From Phoenix dactylifera (taxonomy: Eukaryota; Streptophyta; Magnoliopsida; Arecales; Arecaceae), in assembly GCF_009389715.1 (NCBI RefSeq), contig NC_052402.1:18013423-18077422 (forward strand): a stretch of DNA of 64,000 bases, given 5' to 3'. Positions 1 to 11,924 of this stretch are shown here, in pieces. The notes beneath the pieces were generated by a model. The model was given only the letters and a program-made list of their open reading frames with translations, had not been told where the DNA came from and did not search any database. Position 1 is the stretch's first letter; every line of letters starts with the position of its first letter. The translations under genes were made by a program, and so were the position numbers.

Positions 1-1676
1 AGTATAAATTGTCTTTGATCATGATAAGAGAGGTTTGACCTAAGATAAGTGTAGGTCAACAATGGTATATCGAGTATACCATGTTCAGATATTATTTAAA
101 TGATTTGAAAGTTCAAATTTGATGTGGGTTTTGATGTGATCATACTTTTGGTTTTGCTGCTAATTATTAGAGTGGGATTTGTACGTTGATTTAGTATTGG
201 AGTAAGCTAAGGAGATTTCATAATATTGAAAGGAATGTTCTTCGAAGTTGAAAATGCATGTGGATTATATCTGATATTGGCATGTTGGATATTGCAAATA
301 GGTCTATTTCCTATAGATGTATTTGATTATTTTGAGGCCATAGAGTATGCATATTGATGGGAGAATTCTAATTATTTGAATTCTCATGTTTGGATTGGGC
401 TACTGGATTTTACTTATAATTGTAGAAGACTATTTGATGTGTTAATTTAAAATTCAAGCCTAGGTTTAAGATTTGAGCAGGGATCTTTTGTCGTTGTTGA
501 TGAAGCCACTAATAAATGTCATATTGAGTAGAGACTTCGGTCATGAGATGCTTACATGAATTATCATATATAGCATTACTGATGGATGTTAAGAATCTTG
601 GTGAAGGAAGATCTGGAGATCGATCGAGTTAAATTCTAGTGTATTGGCTCAATGACTCCTAAACCATTGAATTTGAAGTAAATCTTTTTGAAAGAAGATC
701 AACGTAGATTGTTTAATCGAATTGCTGAGGAAATCCACGGTTAACTTATTTTAAATTAAACCTAGATATTTTGAATTCTAAAATGGAAGTGAAGATCATG
801 TAGTGACCATAAACTTGATTAATGCCTTGGGGGTTAGTTACGGTAAGTATACTCTATATAAATCGAGAACAAAAAGATCTAGAGGTTTTGCTCTAGTTCT
901 ACTTGAAAATTTAAAATTTGGATTTTCTTAGTCACGATGCAAAATGATAGTTTGGACAGAAATCATTTTGTGACTTTAGAGAATTTGATGAGTTAGATCA
1001 GAGTGCGCAGCGGAAGTGTAGTGGTTTGAGTTATTTTGAAACCGATTAGAAAAAGAAAAAAAAAATAATAATGATAATACCTTGATCTGAGGGGTATTAT
1101 TATGGAAGACTTGAGTTAGTTTTCTAGTAGAGGGGAATGTGGTTGATTCTTTGCCTACTGGAAGTAGTTATGGGCTCTCCTATTTTTGATAATTCTAAGA
1201 AGAATTTTGGGGCATCTCAAATTTAGCATTCACGGATTGATAGCTCTGTGATTAAGTTTGGGCCTGGAATGTTTTAACATGGATCTCTTATTTGTTGGAA
1301 TGATGTGGGAGAAAGAAAAGAAAAATGATTATAGAATATTAAGAGCATTTGATACTAAAGATTTCTCCTATTTCTGTCAAGCCAATTATGATCTCTGGGT
1401 AGAATTAAGAGAAATTAATTTCTTGGGATATAATTATGGCATTTTAATCCAAGGTTGGGAGTTTGGAATTCTTTTGAAGGAGATCAAAAGAACTTACTAC
1501 GTGTGGTAAATAGAAAGGATCAAGTTTCGAGATGCTGTAATTTTTGTTTGTCAAAATCTTGTGAGTAGGTACTCCGAGAGGGAGACTATTTGAAATATCA
1601 GGAATGATATAATGGATGCATATTTTTTTAAAGTTTGAGGCTTCAAGTAAGTTAATTTCGAGGACGAAATTTTTTT

Positions 1677-1689
1677 AAGGGGGAGAGAA
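1677..1689 (+). other. Polypurine tract
   Basis: AAGGGGGAGAGAA abuts the LTR start and would prime plus-strand DNA synthesis. The second copy is at 6296-6308. Confidence 0.75.
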
Positions 1690-2452
1690 TGTAAAAACCC
1701 CCCCAAAAAAAAAGAAAAAAAAAGAGGTTAACGGGCCGGCCCGAAAAGACCGGACCCGTATCCCTCTTATGATCGTGCCCTAGGCACGATCGTGGAGGAA
1801 GCCTTGCAGGGGGGAGGCGGCGGCGTGAGGGGAGGCCGGTCATCGGGGGAGGCGACTCGCCGGAGGAGACCAAACACCGGAGTGGGGACGGAGCGCCGAG
1901 ATCCGGCCGGCCGTGGGGGAAAACTCTAAAGCCTTTCCTTCGGAGAAGACCCTCCACAGATCGGTGATTTGTTCACGGATTCTTCCATCCATCTCTTGCC
2001 GGAAAGGTCGCCGGAGCACGTCGTCGGACCGAGGTAAGTGGGGCTCCCTTCCTTATGCTTCATTTTCTGGACTTAGGGCGGTGATGATGGGGATTTGGCC
2101 GGTGAGATCGTCGGAGAAGGATCCGAAACAGGGGTACCCTGTTTCGGCTTCTCTTTTCGGATCTTGCCGCCGGCCGTCGGCCGCCGGGATTGGCCGAGGT
2201 CCATGGCAGTGGGGTGGTCGGGATAGAGGAGATTTGGAGTAGGGTTCTAGGGCTTTGATTGGAGATGGGGGATGGCGGATCCGAGGCCTTCCTCCTCGTG
2301 ATCCCGTCCCTTCCTCCTCTCCCTCCGCGTGGGTTGGCCACCGGCGGCGACGACAGCGGTCGGGGGGAAGGCAGCTTGGGTTGCCGTCGGGTGTGGGGGG
2401 AGAGAGGCTGAGCCACCACCTCGGTGGTTCATCTGTTGATGATGGAGGGGAG

Positions 2453-2490
<38 letters not shown>

Positions 2491-4229
2491 AGAAGAAAAA
2501 AAAAAAAGAAGGAGAAGAGAAAAGAAGAAGAAGAGGAGGAGACCTCTTCTTCTCTCTTTCTCTTGGCTAGCCACCATTGCCGGCAACTGCAGCAGGGGCG
2601 GCCGGCAATGGTCCGACCAGTAGTGGCCGAGGTGTGTTGGGTTGGGGAAGGAGAGGGCAGCCACCATGGCTATCGCCCTTGGATCAAAAAGATTTGAAGA
2701 AGGGAGATGTATTCCCAACCATGAAGAGAGAGGAATCATCCCTTTCTCTTGATCTCTTCACCGGGACCGGCCATCGTCGCCGGCATGGCTGCGGCCACGG
2801 CTGGCAACAACACAGGCCGGTGGTACAAGGGTGGGAGTCGGGCCACCCCGACTGCCCTAGATCTGGAGGGATTGAGATATTTGGGGACCTGATGATGGAC
2901 CCCATAGCAGATGTGAATTATAGTTTTGAATATTTAAATATTAAATGATTTAGTTTGTGATTGTAATTGATGCTGTAGGGGAGGAGACAGTGGTGCCAGG
3001 AGGTTTTGATCAGGGGACTCAGCACCCCAGCGCGTAGGTTGTGATTTGGACTGTGTTTGAGTCAGTCTACAATTTCTGTAAGAATCCCTACATCTGAGCA
3101 CTTCTATGCATATATTGATTTATCGTTGGATTTATTTACGGTTTTGATGTTATTGCTTGTGAGTTGATATGATACATATGAGACGAATTTTTATCAACAT
3201 ATTTTCATTATTATGTTGTTATTGTTTATGAGTTGATGCGGCACCTATGAGGCGTGCATGTTGTTTATAATGAAAATATTGAGATAAATTCATTTGGGAA
3301 AAAATAACATATTTTTGAAAATTTATGAAAATATGTGATGTGATGGGAATGTGATTGAACATGTAAAACTAGACATGTAATATGGGTTGGACTAACCTTG
3401 TCATGAGATAGCCTCTACGAGCTTATGCGTAGGATAGCGGCCACGAGCTGATGCGTGGGATAGCCTCCACGGGCTTACGCGTGGGATAGCCTCTACGAGC
3501 TTATGCGTAGGATAGCGGCCACGAGCTGATGCGTGGGATAGCCTCCACGGGCTTACGCGTGGGATAGCCTCTACGAGCTTATGCGTAGGATAGCCTCCAC
3601 GGGCTTACGCGTGGGATAGCTGCCACGAGCTTATGCGTGGGATTTGTGCAGTCTTGGACTGGGACATGATCTTGGTTAGTCCAACGCCAGAAATGAAAAG
3701 TTTGAAAACTTTGGAATTTGAGTAATACGGAAATGGATCACATAATGTGAAAAAGGATTTGTGTATATGTACTGATTACATATATTTGTTGTTTGTTGAG
3801 CTTTTGAAATGATGAAATGATATATATATTTTGATACTTGATTATTTTATGATTTTGTTGTGTGTGGCTGTTGGGATTCTTACTGGGCTGGAAAAGCTCA
3901 TACTACACTTCCATTTTTTTTCAGAGGTACTGGATTCGTAGAATCTGTCGGATGGGACAAGAAGTGAGCTCGATCTGAGTCAGACTGCTAGATAGTTAGA
4001 AGTCAATTTATCTCTTATTTATGGACATTTGAATTTATGTAATCATTCAGTACATTTTGGTTGGATCTGATTGAATTCCATTAATTATTGATTTTGGCAT
4101 TTATTGGAATTATTGGAATTATTGGAATTGTTGTTTATCTTAGGCCTTGCATGATCTTTAGGGCATTGCTCTAGGGATCATGCGGCCGGTCGCGTGCCGG
4201 ACCCGGGTGATGGGTTTGGGGACGTGACA
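1690..4229 (+). repeat. LTR, first copy
   Basis: The LTR begins TGTAAAAACC directly after a purine tract and ends CGTGACA directly before the primer site. It carries a 9-bp-arm palindrome at 1771-1791 (GATCGTGCC, 3-nt loop), a GC-rich segment at about 1730-2900, a GAAA microsatellite at about 2455-2489, and a nine-unit 26-bp array at 3407-3640. It is 2540 bp against 2531 bp in the second copy; most of the difference is microsatellite length. Open frames in the GC-rich part run on both strands and look like composition artefacts. Confidence 0.88.
3407..3640 (+). repeat. 26-bp hairpin minisatellite in LTR (9 units)
   Basis: Nine units of exactly 26 bp each begin GATAGC and hold an inverted repeat, CTACG...CGTAG or CCACG...CGTGG. 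Units follow an A-B-C-A-B-C-A-C-D order, so there is also a 78-bp higher-order period. The same array is at 8017-8250. Confidence 0.92.
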
Positions 4230-4232
4230 GAG

Positions 4233-4244
4233 TGGTATCAGAGC
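4233..4244 (+). other. Primer-binding site (initiator Met tRNA)
   Basis: TGGTATCAGAGC sits three bases after the LTR end, where reverse transcription is primed. It is the classic complement of the 3' end of plant initiator methionine tRNA. It confirms both the LTR boundary and the + orientation. Confidence 0.85.
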
Positions 4245-6295
4245 TTAAGGTTAAGGTATCCTAGGGTTTATGTTCAGGTGAGTATCATTGGAGAATTATG
4301 ATAGAAAAATTATCAGAGATTTGGTTTATAATCACTTGAGATTGTAACAAGAATGATATTATAATCTAAGGTTTAAGACCACTAGGGACTGTGGCCTTAG
4401 TGGCATTAAAGTTTGAGGTTTAAGATTATTGGAAAATGTGACCAGTTGGAATCTGAGCATATGTTTAAGATCACTAGGGATTGTGACAGAAATATATCAT
4501 AGCTTAAGGTTATGATCACTTTGGACATGATAATTAAATTCAGTGCTTAAGCTGTAAGATCACTGGGCATTGTGATATAATGTATGCATTGGTTTGGTTT
4601 TCGATGCATACGGAAGGAAAGTATAAATTGTCTTTGATCATGATAAGAGAGGTTTGACCTAAGATAAGTGTAGGTCAACAATGGTATATCGAGTATACCA
4701 TGTTCAGATATTATTTAAATAATTTGAAAGTTCAAATTTGATGTGGGTTTTGATGTGATCATACTTTTGGTTTTGCTGCTAATTATTAGAGTGGGATTTG
4801 TACGTTGATTTAGTATTGGAGTAAGCTAAGGAGATTTCATAATATTGAAAGGAATGTTCTTCGAAGTTGAAAATGCATGTGGATTATATCTGATATTGGC
4901 ATGTTGGATATTGCAAATAGGTCTATTTCCTATAGATGTATTTGATTATTTTGAGGCCATAGAGTATGCATATTGATGGGAGAATTCTAATTATTTGAAT
5001 TCTCATGTTTGGATTGGGCTACTGGATTTTACTTATAATTGTAGAAGACTATTTGATGTGTTAATTTAAAATTCAAGCCTAGGTTTAAGATTTGAGCAGG
5101 GATCTTTTGTCGTTGTTGATGAAGCCACTAATAAATGTCATATTGAGTAGAGACTTCGGTCATGAGATGCTTACATGAATTATCATATATAGCATTACTG
5201 ATGGATGTTAAGAATCTTGGTGAAGGAAGATCTGGAGATCGATCGAGTTAAATTCTAGTGTATTGGCTCAATGACTCCTAAACCATTGAATTTGAAGTAA
5301 ATCTTTTTGAAAGAAGATCAACGTAGATTGTTTAATCGAATTGCTGAGGAAATCCACGGTTAACTTATTTTAAATTAAACCTAGATATTTTGAATTCTAA
5401 AATGGAAGTGAAGATCATGTAGTGACCATAAACTTGATTAATGCCTTGGGGGTTAGTTACGGTAAGTATACTCTATATAAATCGAGAACAAAAAGATCTA
5501 GAGGTTTTGCTCTAGTTCTACTTGAAAATTTAAAATTTGGATTTTCTTAGTCACGATGCAAAATGATAGTTTGGACAGAAATCATTTTGTGACTTTAGAG
5601 AATTTGATGAGTTAGATCAGAGTGCGCAGCGGAAGTGTAGTGGTTTGAGTTATTTTGAAACCGATTAGAAAAAGAAAAAAAAAATAATAATGATAATACC
5701 TTGATCTGAGGGGTATTATTATGGAAGACTTGAGTTAGTTTTCTAGTAGAGGGGAATGTGGTTGATTCTTTGCCTACTGGAAGTAGTTATGGGCTCTCCT
5801 ATTTTTGATAATTCTAAGAAGAATTTTGGGGCATCTCAAATTTAGCATTCACGGATTGATAGCTCTGTGATTAAGTTTGGGCCTGGAATGTTTTAACATG
5901 GATCTCTTATTTGTTGGAATGATGTGGGAGAAAGAAAAGAAAAATGATTATAGAATATTAAGAGCATTTGATACTAAAGATTTCTCCTATTTCTGTCAAG
6001 CCAATTATGATCTCTGGGTAGAATTAAGAGAAATTAATTTCTTGGGATATAATTATGGCATTTTAATCCAAGGTTGGGAGTTTGGAATTCTTTTGAAGGA
6101 GATCAAAAGAACTTACTACGTGTGGTAAATAGAAAGGATCAAGTTTCGAGATGCTGTAATTTTTGTTTGTCAAAATCTTGTGAGTAGGTACTCCGAGAGG
6201 GAGACTATTTGAAATATCAGGAATGATATAATGGATGCATATTTTTTTAAAGTTTGAGGCTTCAAGTAAGTTAATTTCGAGGACGAAATTTTTTT
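4245..6295 (+). other. Non-coding internal region of the LTR element
   Basis: No gag, protease, RT, RNase H or integrase motif is visible in any frame. The first 350 bases contain about six degenerate copies of a motif like TTTAAGATCACTAGGGATTG. From about 5070 the sequence corresponds to 451-1689 and, more distantly, to 57940-59233 in the second gypsy element of this window. The 83-codon frame at 5877-6128 (also 1258-1509) is broken in that relative, so I do not call it a gene. Confidence 0.7.
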
Positions 6296-6308
6296 AAGGG
6301 GGAGAGAA
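6296..6308 (+). other. Polypurine tract, second copy
   Basis: Same 13-nt purine tract as at 1677-1689, directly before the LTR at 6309. Confidence 0.75.
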
Positions 6309-7071
6309 TGTAAAAACCCCCCCAAAAAAAAAGAAAAAAAAAGAGGTTAACGGGCCGGCCCGAAAAGACCGGACCCGTATCCCTCTTATGATCGTGCCCT
6401 AGGCACGATCGTGGAGGAAGCCTTGCAGGGGGGAGGCGGCGGCGTGAGGGGAGGCCGGTCATCGGGGGAGGCGACTCGCCGGAGGAGACCAAACACCGGA
6501 GTGGAGACGGAGCGCCGAGATCCGGCCGGCCGTGGGGGAAAACTCTAAAGCCTTTCCTTCGGAGAAGACCCTCCACAGATCGGTGATTTGTTCACGGATT
6601 CTTCCATCCATCTCTTGCCGGAAAGGTCGCCGGAGCACGTCGTCGGACCGAGGTAAGTGGGGCTCCCTTCCTTATGCTTCATTTTCTGGACTTAGGGCGG
6701 TGATGATGGGGATTTGGCCGGTGAGATCGTCGGAGAAGGATCCGAAACAGGGGTACCCTGTTTCGGCTTCTCTTTTCGGATCTTGCCGCCGGCCGTCGGC
6801 CGCCGGGATTGGCCGAGGTCCATGGCAGTGGGGTGGTCGGGATAGAGGAGATTTGGAGTAGGGTTCTAGGGCTTTGATTGGAGATGGGGGATGGCGGATC
6901 CGAGGCCTTCCTCCTCGTGATCCCGTCCCTTCCTCCTCTCCCTCCGCGTGGATTGGCCACCGGCGGCGACGACAGCGGTCGGGGGGAAGGCAGCTTGGGT
7001 TGCCGTCGGGTGTGGGGGGAGAGAGGCTGAGCCACCACCTCGGTGGTTCATCTGTTGATGATGGAGGGGAG

Positions 7072-7102
<31 letters not shown>

Positions 7103-8839
7103 GAAGAAAAAAAAAAAAGAAGGAGAAGAGAAAAGAAGAAGAAGAGGAGGAGACCTCTTCTTCTCTCTTTCTCTTGGCTAGCCACCATCGCCGGCGACTG
7201 CAGCAGGGGCGGCCGGCAATGGTCCGGCCAGTAGTGGCCGAGGTGTGTTGGGTTGGGAAGGAGAGGGCAGCCACCATGGCTATCGCCCTTGGATCAAAAA
7301 GATTTGAAGAAGGGAGATGTATTCCCAACCATGAAGAGAGAGGAATCATCCCTTTCTCTTGATCTCTTCACCGGGACCGGCCATCGTCGCCGGCATGGCT
7401 GCGGCCACGGCTGGCAACAACACAGGCCGGTGGTACAAGGGTGGGAGTCGGGCCACCCCGACTGCCCTAGATCTGGAGGGATTGAGATATTTGGGGACCT
7501 GATGATGGACCCCATAGCAGATGTGAATTATAGTTTTGAATATTTAAATATTAAATGATTTAGTTTGTGATTGTAATTGATGCTGTAGGGGAGGAGACAG
7601 TGGTGCCAGGAGGTTTTGATCAGGGGACTCAGTACCCCAGCGCGTAGGTTGTGATTTGGACTGTGTTTGAGTCAGTCTACAATTTCTGTAAGAATCCCTA
7701 CATCTGAGCACTTCTATGCATATATTGATTTATCGTTGGATTTATTTACGGTTTTGATGTTATTGCTTGTGAGTTGATATGATACATATGAGACGAATTT
7801 TTATCAACATATTTTCATTATTATGTTGTTATTGTTTATGAGTTGATGCGGCACCTATGAGGCGTGCATGTTGTTTATAATGAAAATATTGAGATAAATT
7901 CATTTGGGAAAAAATAACATATTTTTGAAAATTTATGAAAATATGTGATGTGATGGGAATGTGATTGAACATGTAAAACTAGACATGTAATATGGGTTGG
8001 ACTAACCTTGTCATGAGATAGCCTCTACGAGCTTATGCGTAGGATAGCGGCCACGAGCTGATGCGTGGGATAGCCTCCACGGGCTTACGCGTGGGATAGC
8101 CTCTACGAGCTTATGCGTAGGATAGCGGCCACGAGCTGATGCGTGGGATAGCCTCCACGGGCTTACGCGTGGGATAGCCTCTACGAGCTTATGCGTAGGA
8201 TAGCCTCCACGGGCTTACGCGTGGGATAGCTGCCACGAGCTTATGCGTGGGATTTGTGCAGTCTTGGACTGGGACATGATCTTGGTTAGTCCAACGCCAG
8301 AAATGAAAAGTTTGAAAACTTTGGAATTTGAGTAATACGGAAATGGATCACATAATGTGAAAAAGGATTTGTGTATATGTACTGATTACATATATTTGTT
8401 GTTTGTTGAGCTTTTGAAATGATGAAATGATATATATATTTTGATACTTGATTATTTTATGATTTTGTTGTGTGTGGCTGTTGGGATTCTTACTGGGCTG
8501 GAAAAGCTCATACTACACTTCCATTTTTTTTCAGAGGCACTGGATTCGTAGAATCTGTCGGATGGGACAAGAAGTGAGCTCGATCTGAGTCAGACTGCTA
8601 GATAGTTAGAAGTCAATTTATCTCTTATTTATGGACATTTGAATTTATGTAATCATTCAGTACATTTTGGTTGGATCTGATTGAATTCCATTAATTATTG
8701 ATTTTGGCATTTATTGGAATTATTGGAATTATTGGAATTGTTGTTTATCTTAGGCCTTGCATGATCTTTAGGGCATTGCTCTAGGGATCATGCGGCCGGT
8801 CGCGTGCCGGACCCGGGTGATGGGTTCGGGGGCGTGACA
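6309..8839 (+). repeat. LTR, second copy
   Basis: This copy is nearly identical to 1690-4229. By eye I count about nine substitutions, all transitions, plus small indels in the GAAA tract. The 26-bp array recurs at 8017-8250. It ends GGCGTGACA and is followed by unrelated sequence, so this is the right-hand boundary of the array. Such low divergence points to a recent insertion or recent unequal recombination. Confidence 0.88.
8017..8250 (+). repeat. 26-bp hairpin minisatellite, second LTR copy
   Basis: Same nine units in the same order as 3407-3640. Confidence 0.92.
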
Positions 8840-8844
8840 ATGTA

Positions 8845-9410
8845 TTACATATGAGTTCCCACCCTTGAGTTTTATAAAGGTTAATTTTGATAGTAGCATT
8901 ACTCTTAGAGGTGCTAGAGGAGGAGCTAAATTTGTAATTAAGGGTTTGGATTCTTAATTCGTTGCAGTGGGCAGGAGACAACTTTTTGATACGTCTATTC
9001 TAGGGTAGAATTGAGGACAGCTTGGGAGGGGATCAGGTATTCTATTCTCTCTTTAAAGGCTAATCACATCCTCTTGGATGGTGGTTCTTTTACGGTGGTT
9101 GGATGGATATTGAAACATTCTAAACCTATCAGTTAATATCCCCTATTGTCAGACATTTGGAGACTAATTTGGAATTGTGCCTCTTTTCTTGCATCTCGTG
9201 TCTACAAGAAGACAAATAGAGCTTTAAAATGGGTTGGTTCATTCGTTGTTGAAAATTCTGGTGGCACCTTATGGACGACTCATTCTAGTATTCCTTTTCA
9301 GTTTAGAGATATTTTATTTTTTGATTTTATTGGATATATTCATATTAGGCGGGGATGAGCTATCCATCTTATCATAAAGGAAAAAAAAACTACAAACAAA
9401 TAAAAAAAAA
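8845..9410 (+). pseudogene. LINE RNase H-domain fragment
   Basis: Conceptual translation with stops and frame shifts shows the RNase H-like domain found at the C-terminus of plant LINE polyproteins. KVNFDSS is near 8877, a RGGAKFVIKG-like strand follows, and further on come IWRL, NRALKWVGSFV and RDILFFDFIGYIH near 9150-9350. It ends in A-rich sequence (9380-9410) like a LINE 3' tail. No catalytic RT part is attached. It is a dead 5'-truncated insertion directly against the LTR array. Confidence 0.6.
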
Positions 9411-10657
9411 GATTCATGTGTTAAAGGAGCTCTTTTGGTCAATGATTTTGGCACGTGCTTAATTACCCCTAACTCCTTGGGGTGCTTTTTAGAACTGGTT
9501 GGTGAGATCAGGTTTTAGCGAAATAAAATCAGGCAATGTGAATGAAACCTGGTTTTATGGATTTTCAACTTTGTTTTTGTTTGATAAACGATAATGTTAA
9601 ATCCAACTTTTTGTGAAAATGTGTTTGAATATGAAGAGGTCTTGAAATATACTTTGTTTGTTTATTGGTGTTTGAAGATGTATTTTTTTAAGGTAGTGGA
9701 GAAGACGACCATGGCTAACCCCACTATCCCATGCGAACTTGTATGCTTGACTAATTCACGAGGAAAGGATAAAATTAATTTAAGTGTTGATAATAAGAAG
9801 AAGAATATTATTTTATAGCATAGATATTACAAATCGGAGTACCAATTTGATAATAGGCATATAAAGTATTATAATAGTGAATTTATGACAATGATGCATG
9901 CTATAATATTATAATATAGTGTTACATATAATATTATAGTAATATATTATCATACAATAAAATAACACTAAGCCATGGCCTCCCTAATTTCTAAGATCGA
10001 GTCTGGCTTGAGACCAGAGACCATGGGCCTATATGAGACCATGTCCGCTGAGGGGCCGAGGCGTCCCAGGGGTGTCAGTGTGTCACCGAGACCAACGCCT
10101 TTCTAAGCTCTTTGGCTACTTATCTCAGAGAAAGTGGGGATAAGGAAGACAAAAACCCAAGCCAAACAGGGAGCATTGGATGCTATGACAAACACTTTCG
10201 TAAAATGTGGTTTAACGAAGGTTCTAGAAAGTCATTAACGTATCTACGGCCATGACGGATTTAAGTGCTTGACCTTATATTCAAGAGAATCATTTTTCAA
10301 ATAAAATTATAAAAATGAAGAAAAAAAAGTGGTAGTAGCAAAAAAAAGAACGATCACCGACCATGTCATGACAAAAGAAAATGACAATGAAAAAATATGA
10401 ACGATAACATTTAAACATACTCTTTGACCACCTTTTCTTGCTAGTTGCTCAACCATATTTTCAAGGAGGAGAAGGATTCATACTAAGTTAGGACACACCA
10501 TACACACTTATATGCATTCTATACCGCACGATGTACATATCTCTTTAAATGTTATTATTGGCTTCAATGGGGAGCCATGAATTGGATAGGACCAGCATAA
10601 CATTAGGATTGTGGGATTCACGGGATGTATAATACCTTTCTCCCATATATATGTGTG
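9411..10657. other. AT-rich spacer, no gene recognised
   Basis: Only short frames without recognisable motifs are present. A slightly GC-richer patch at about 9970-10250 may be old repeat debris. I see no promoter or RNA gene. Confidence 0.5.
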
Positions 10658-10732
10658 CTTACATACATGTATACGTATGTATGTGTGTATGTATGTATGC
10701 ATGCATTCGTATGTATTTATATGTATGTATGA
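10658..10732. repeat. TATG/GTAT microsatellite
   Basis: Imperfect tetranucleotide run of ATGT/GTAT type directly left of the MITE at 10731. A similar ACAT/ATGC and TA run follows its right end at 11100-11130, so the element may have landed inside a microsatellite. Confidence 0.7.
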
Positions 10733-11098
10733 GTCAAGCTCAAGTTACACACTTGCTGTAACTTTTATAAAGTAAATTTTTTTTAATTAAATAATAAGAA
10801 TCCTACATCAATGATCCACATCGTTAGAGATATTTTATTAGTTCTAAACTGACACAAAAAATCATATAACTTAGAAACTCTTACCCTATACATTAAATGG
10901 TCACAAATTTTGTGTTATTTAAACTATCTAATTTTTAATTATTTAATACATAATCTAGATGTCTCCAAATTACATAATCTTTAATATATAAGTAATTTAG
11001 CGAATAAATCATATCCAATGCTTGGATTGTTGCTATGAGACTTCCATCATCTAATTTCAAAAAAAAAGTTACACTTGATGTAACTTGATCCAGACTAT
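10731..11098. mobile_element. Candidate MITE with palindromic ends
   Basis: The two ends are inverted relative to each other around TCAAGTTACA...GTAACTTTT. Each end is itself a palindrome: AAGTTACA (7 nt) TGTAACTT at 10742-10764 and AAGTTACA (5 nt) TGTAACTT at 11066-11086. The core is AT-rich and non-coding and the length is about 370 bp. The target-site duplication is not resolvable because both flanks are microsatellite. The superfamily is not assigned. Confidence 0.5.
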
Positions 11099-11924
11099 GT
11101 ACATACATGCATGCATATATATATATATATATAATATGTCCAACATAACTTTGTTAGCATTATGCTTCAAAATGATCCAACTTCAACTTCTCTTAAGCTT
11201 GAAGCCATATACCAGGAGACATAATGCCTTTGTTTTACAATACAAGACGGTCCTAAGACCTCAAAAAGACCAAAAAAAAAAAAAAAAGGCAACCGAAGAA
11301 ACAAAAAGAGATCCTCTAGAAGAGCCATGAGTCTATCTCTTTTTCTCTCCGTCAACTTTTTTTTTTTTTTGTTGATCTTCTTGACTGTACTCATGCTCGA
11401 TTAGTATGAAACACTGTTATATATAAAAAAAATTTAAAAAGAAAAAAGAGAGTGAACCGTCAAACTTGCACGTAAGATGCTAAAGTCTAAAAAGGAATAC
11501 TCCCCATTGCATCCACCATTACCATGTTCTTGATAGCAAGGGGGATGGATGACATATTGAAAACACAGTCCTATTGAAGATTTGCAAGCTGACGTTCGCT
11601 TCTTTGAAGCTGTGGGATGAAGAAAAAGATATCAAGGACTCAGCATAATGCAATATATCAGATAGTAAGGGTATTTTCTGTTTCATATGATATTGTATCC
11701 AGTGAATAAGACGTGTGTTGCAGATATTTGCTAAGCAACCACCAACTTTGCTTCCCAGGCATTTGATTCCCAGGCAGCTCGTATCTTCCACTTTTGGTTA
11801 TGAATTAGCATGGATTCTTCTAGATCTAGCTACCCACTAAAGTCTTTTTTTTTTTTTTTTGTTAAACCGGCTTTTCACTACACACTTCGGTGAAAGAGCC
11901 CAAAGCAATCATAAGACAAAATAC
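11099..11924. other. AT-rich spacer, no gene recognised
   Basis: Contains TA and poly-A/poly-T runs. The frames here have no recognisable domain. Confidence 0.5.

Larger units (their letters stand above)
1..8839 (+). mobile_element. Tandem array of a large non-autonomous gypsy-like LTR element
   Basis: Positions 1-4229 and 4620-8839 are near-identical copies with a period of about 4.61-4.62 kb. The order is 3' internal part (1-1689), LTR (1690-4229), internal (4230-6308), LTR (6309-8839). The internal region has a primer site and a purine tract but no gag or pol reading frame. The ends (TGTAAAAACC...TGACA), the 'tttcgaggacgaaa' stretch before the purine tract and the Met-tRNA primer site are typical of plant Ty3/gypsy elements. 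A roughly 2.5-kb LTR around a roughly 2.1-kb non-coding interior fits a LARD-like passenger element that borrows proteins from a relative. The left part of the array lies outside the window, so a third LTR is expected there. The base after the last LTR begins ATGTA, a possible target duplication that cannot be checked here. Confidence 0.85.

Noticed and set aside
1258..1509. 83-codon open frame in the LTR element interior (also 5877-6128)
   Set aside because: It is present only because the region is duplicated almost without change. The related element at about 58740-59040 has indels and stops across it, and no domain is visible.
2053..2739. Long minus-strand frame in the LTR, and plus-strand frames rich in K, E and R
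   Set aside because: They run through a GC-rich LTR and a GAAA microsatellite; low complexity, and the frame changes between the two LTR copies.
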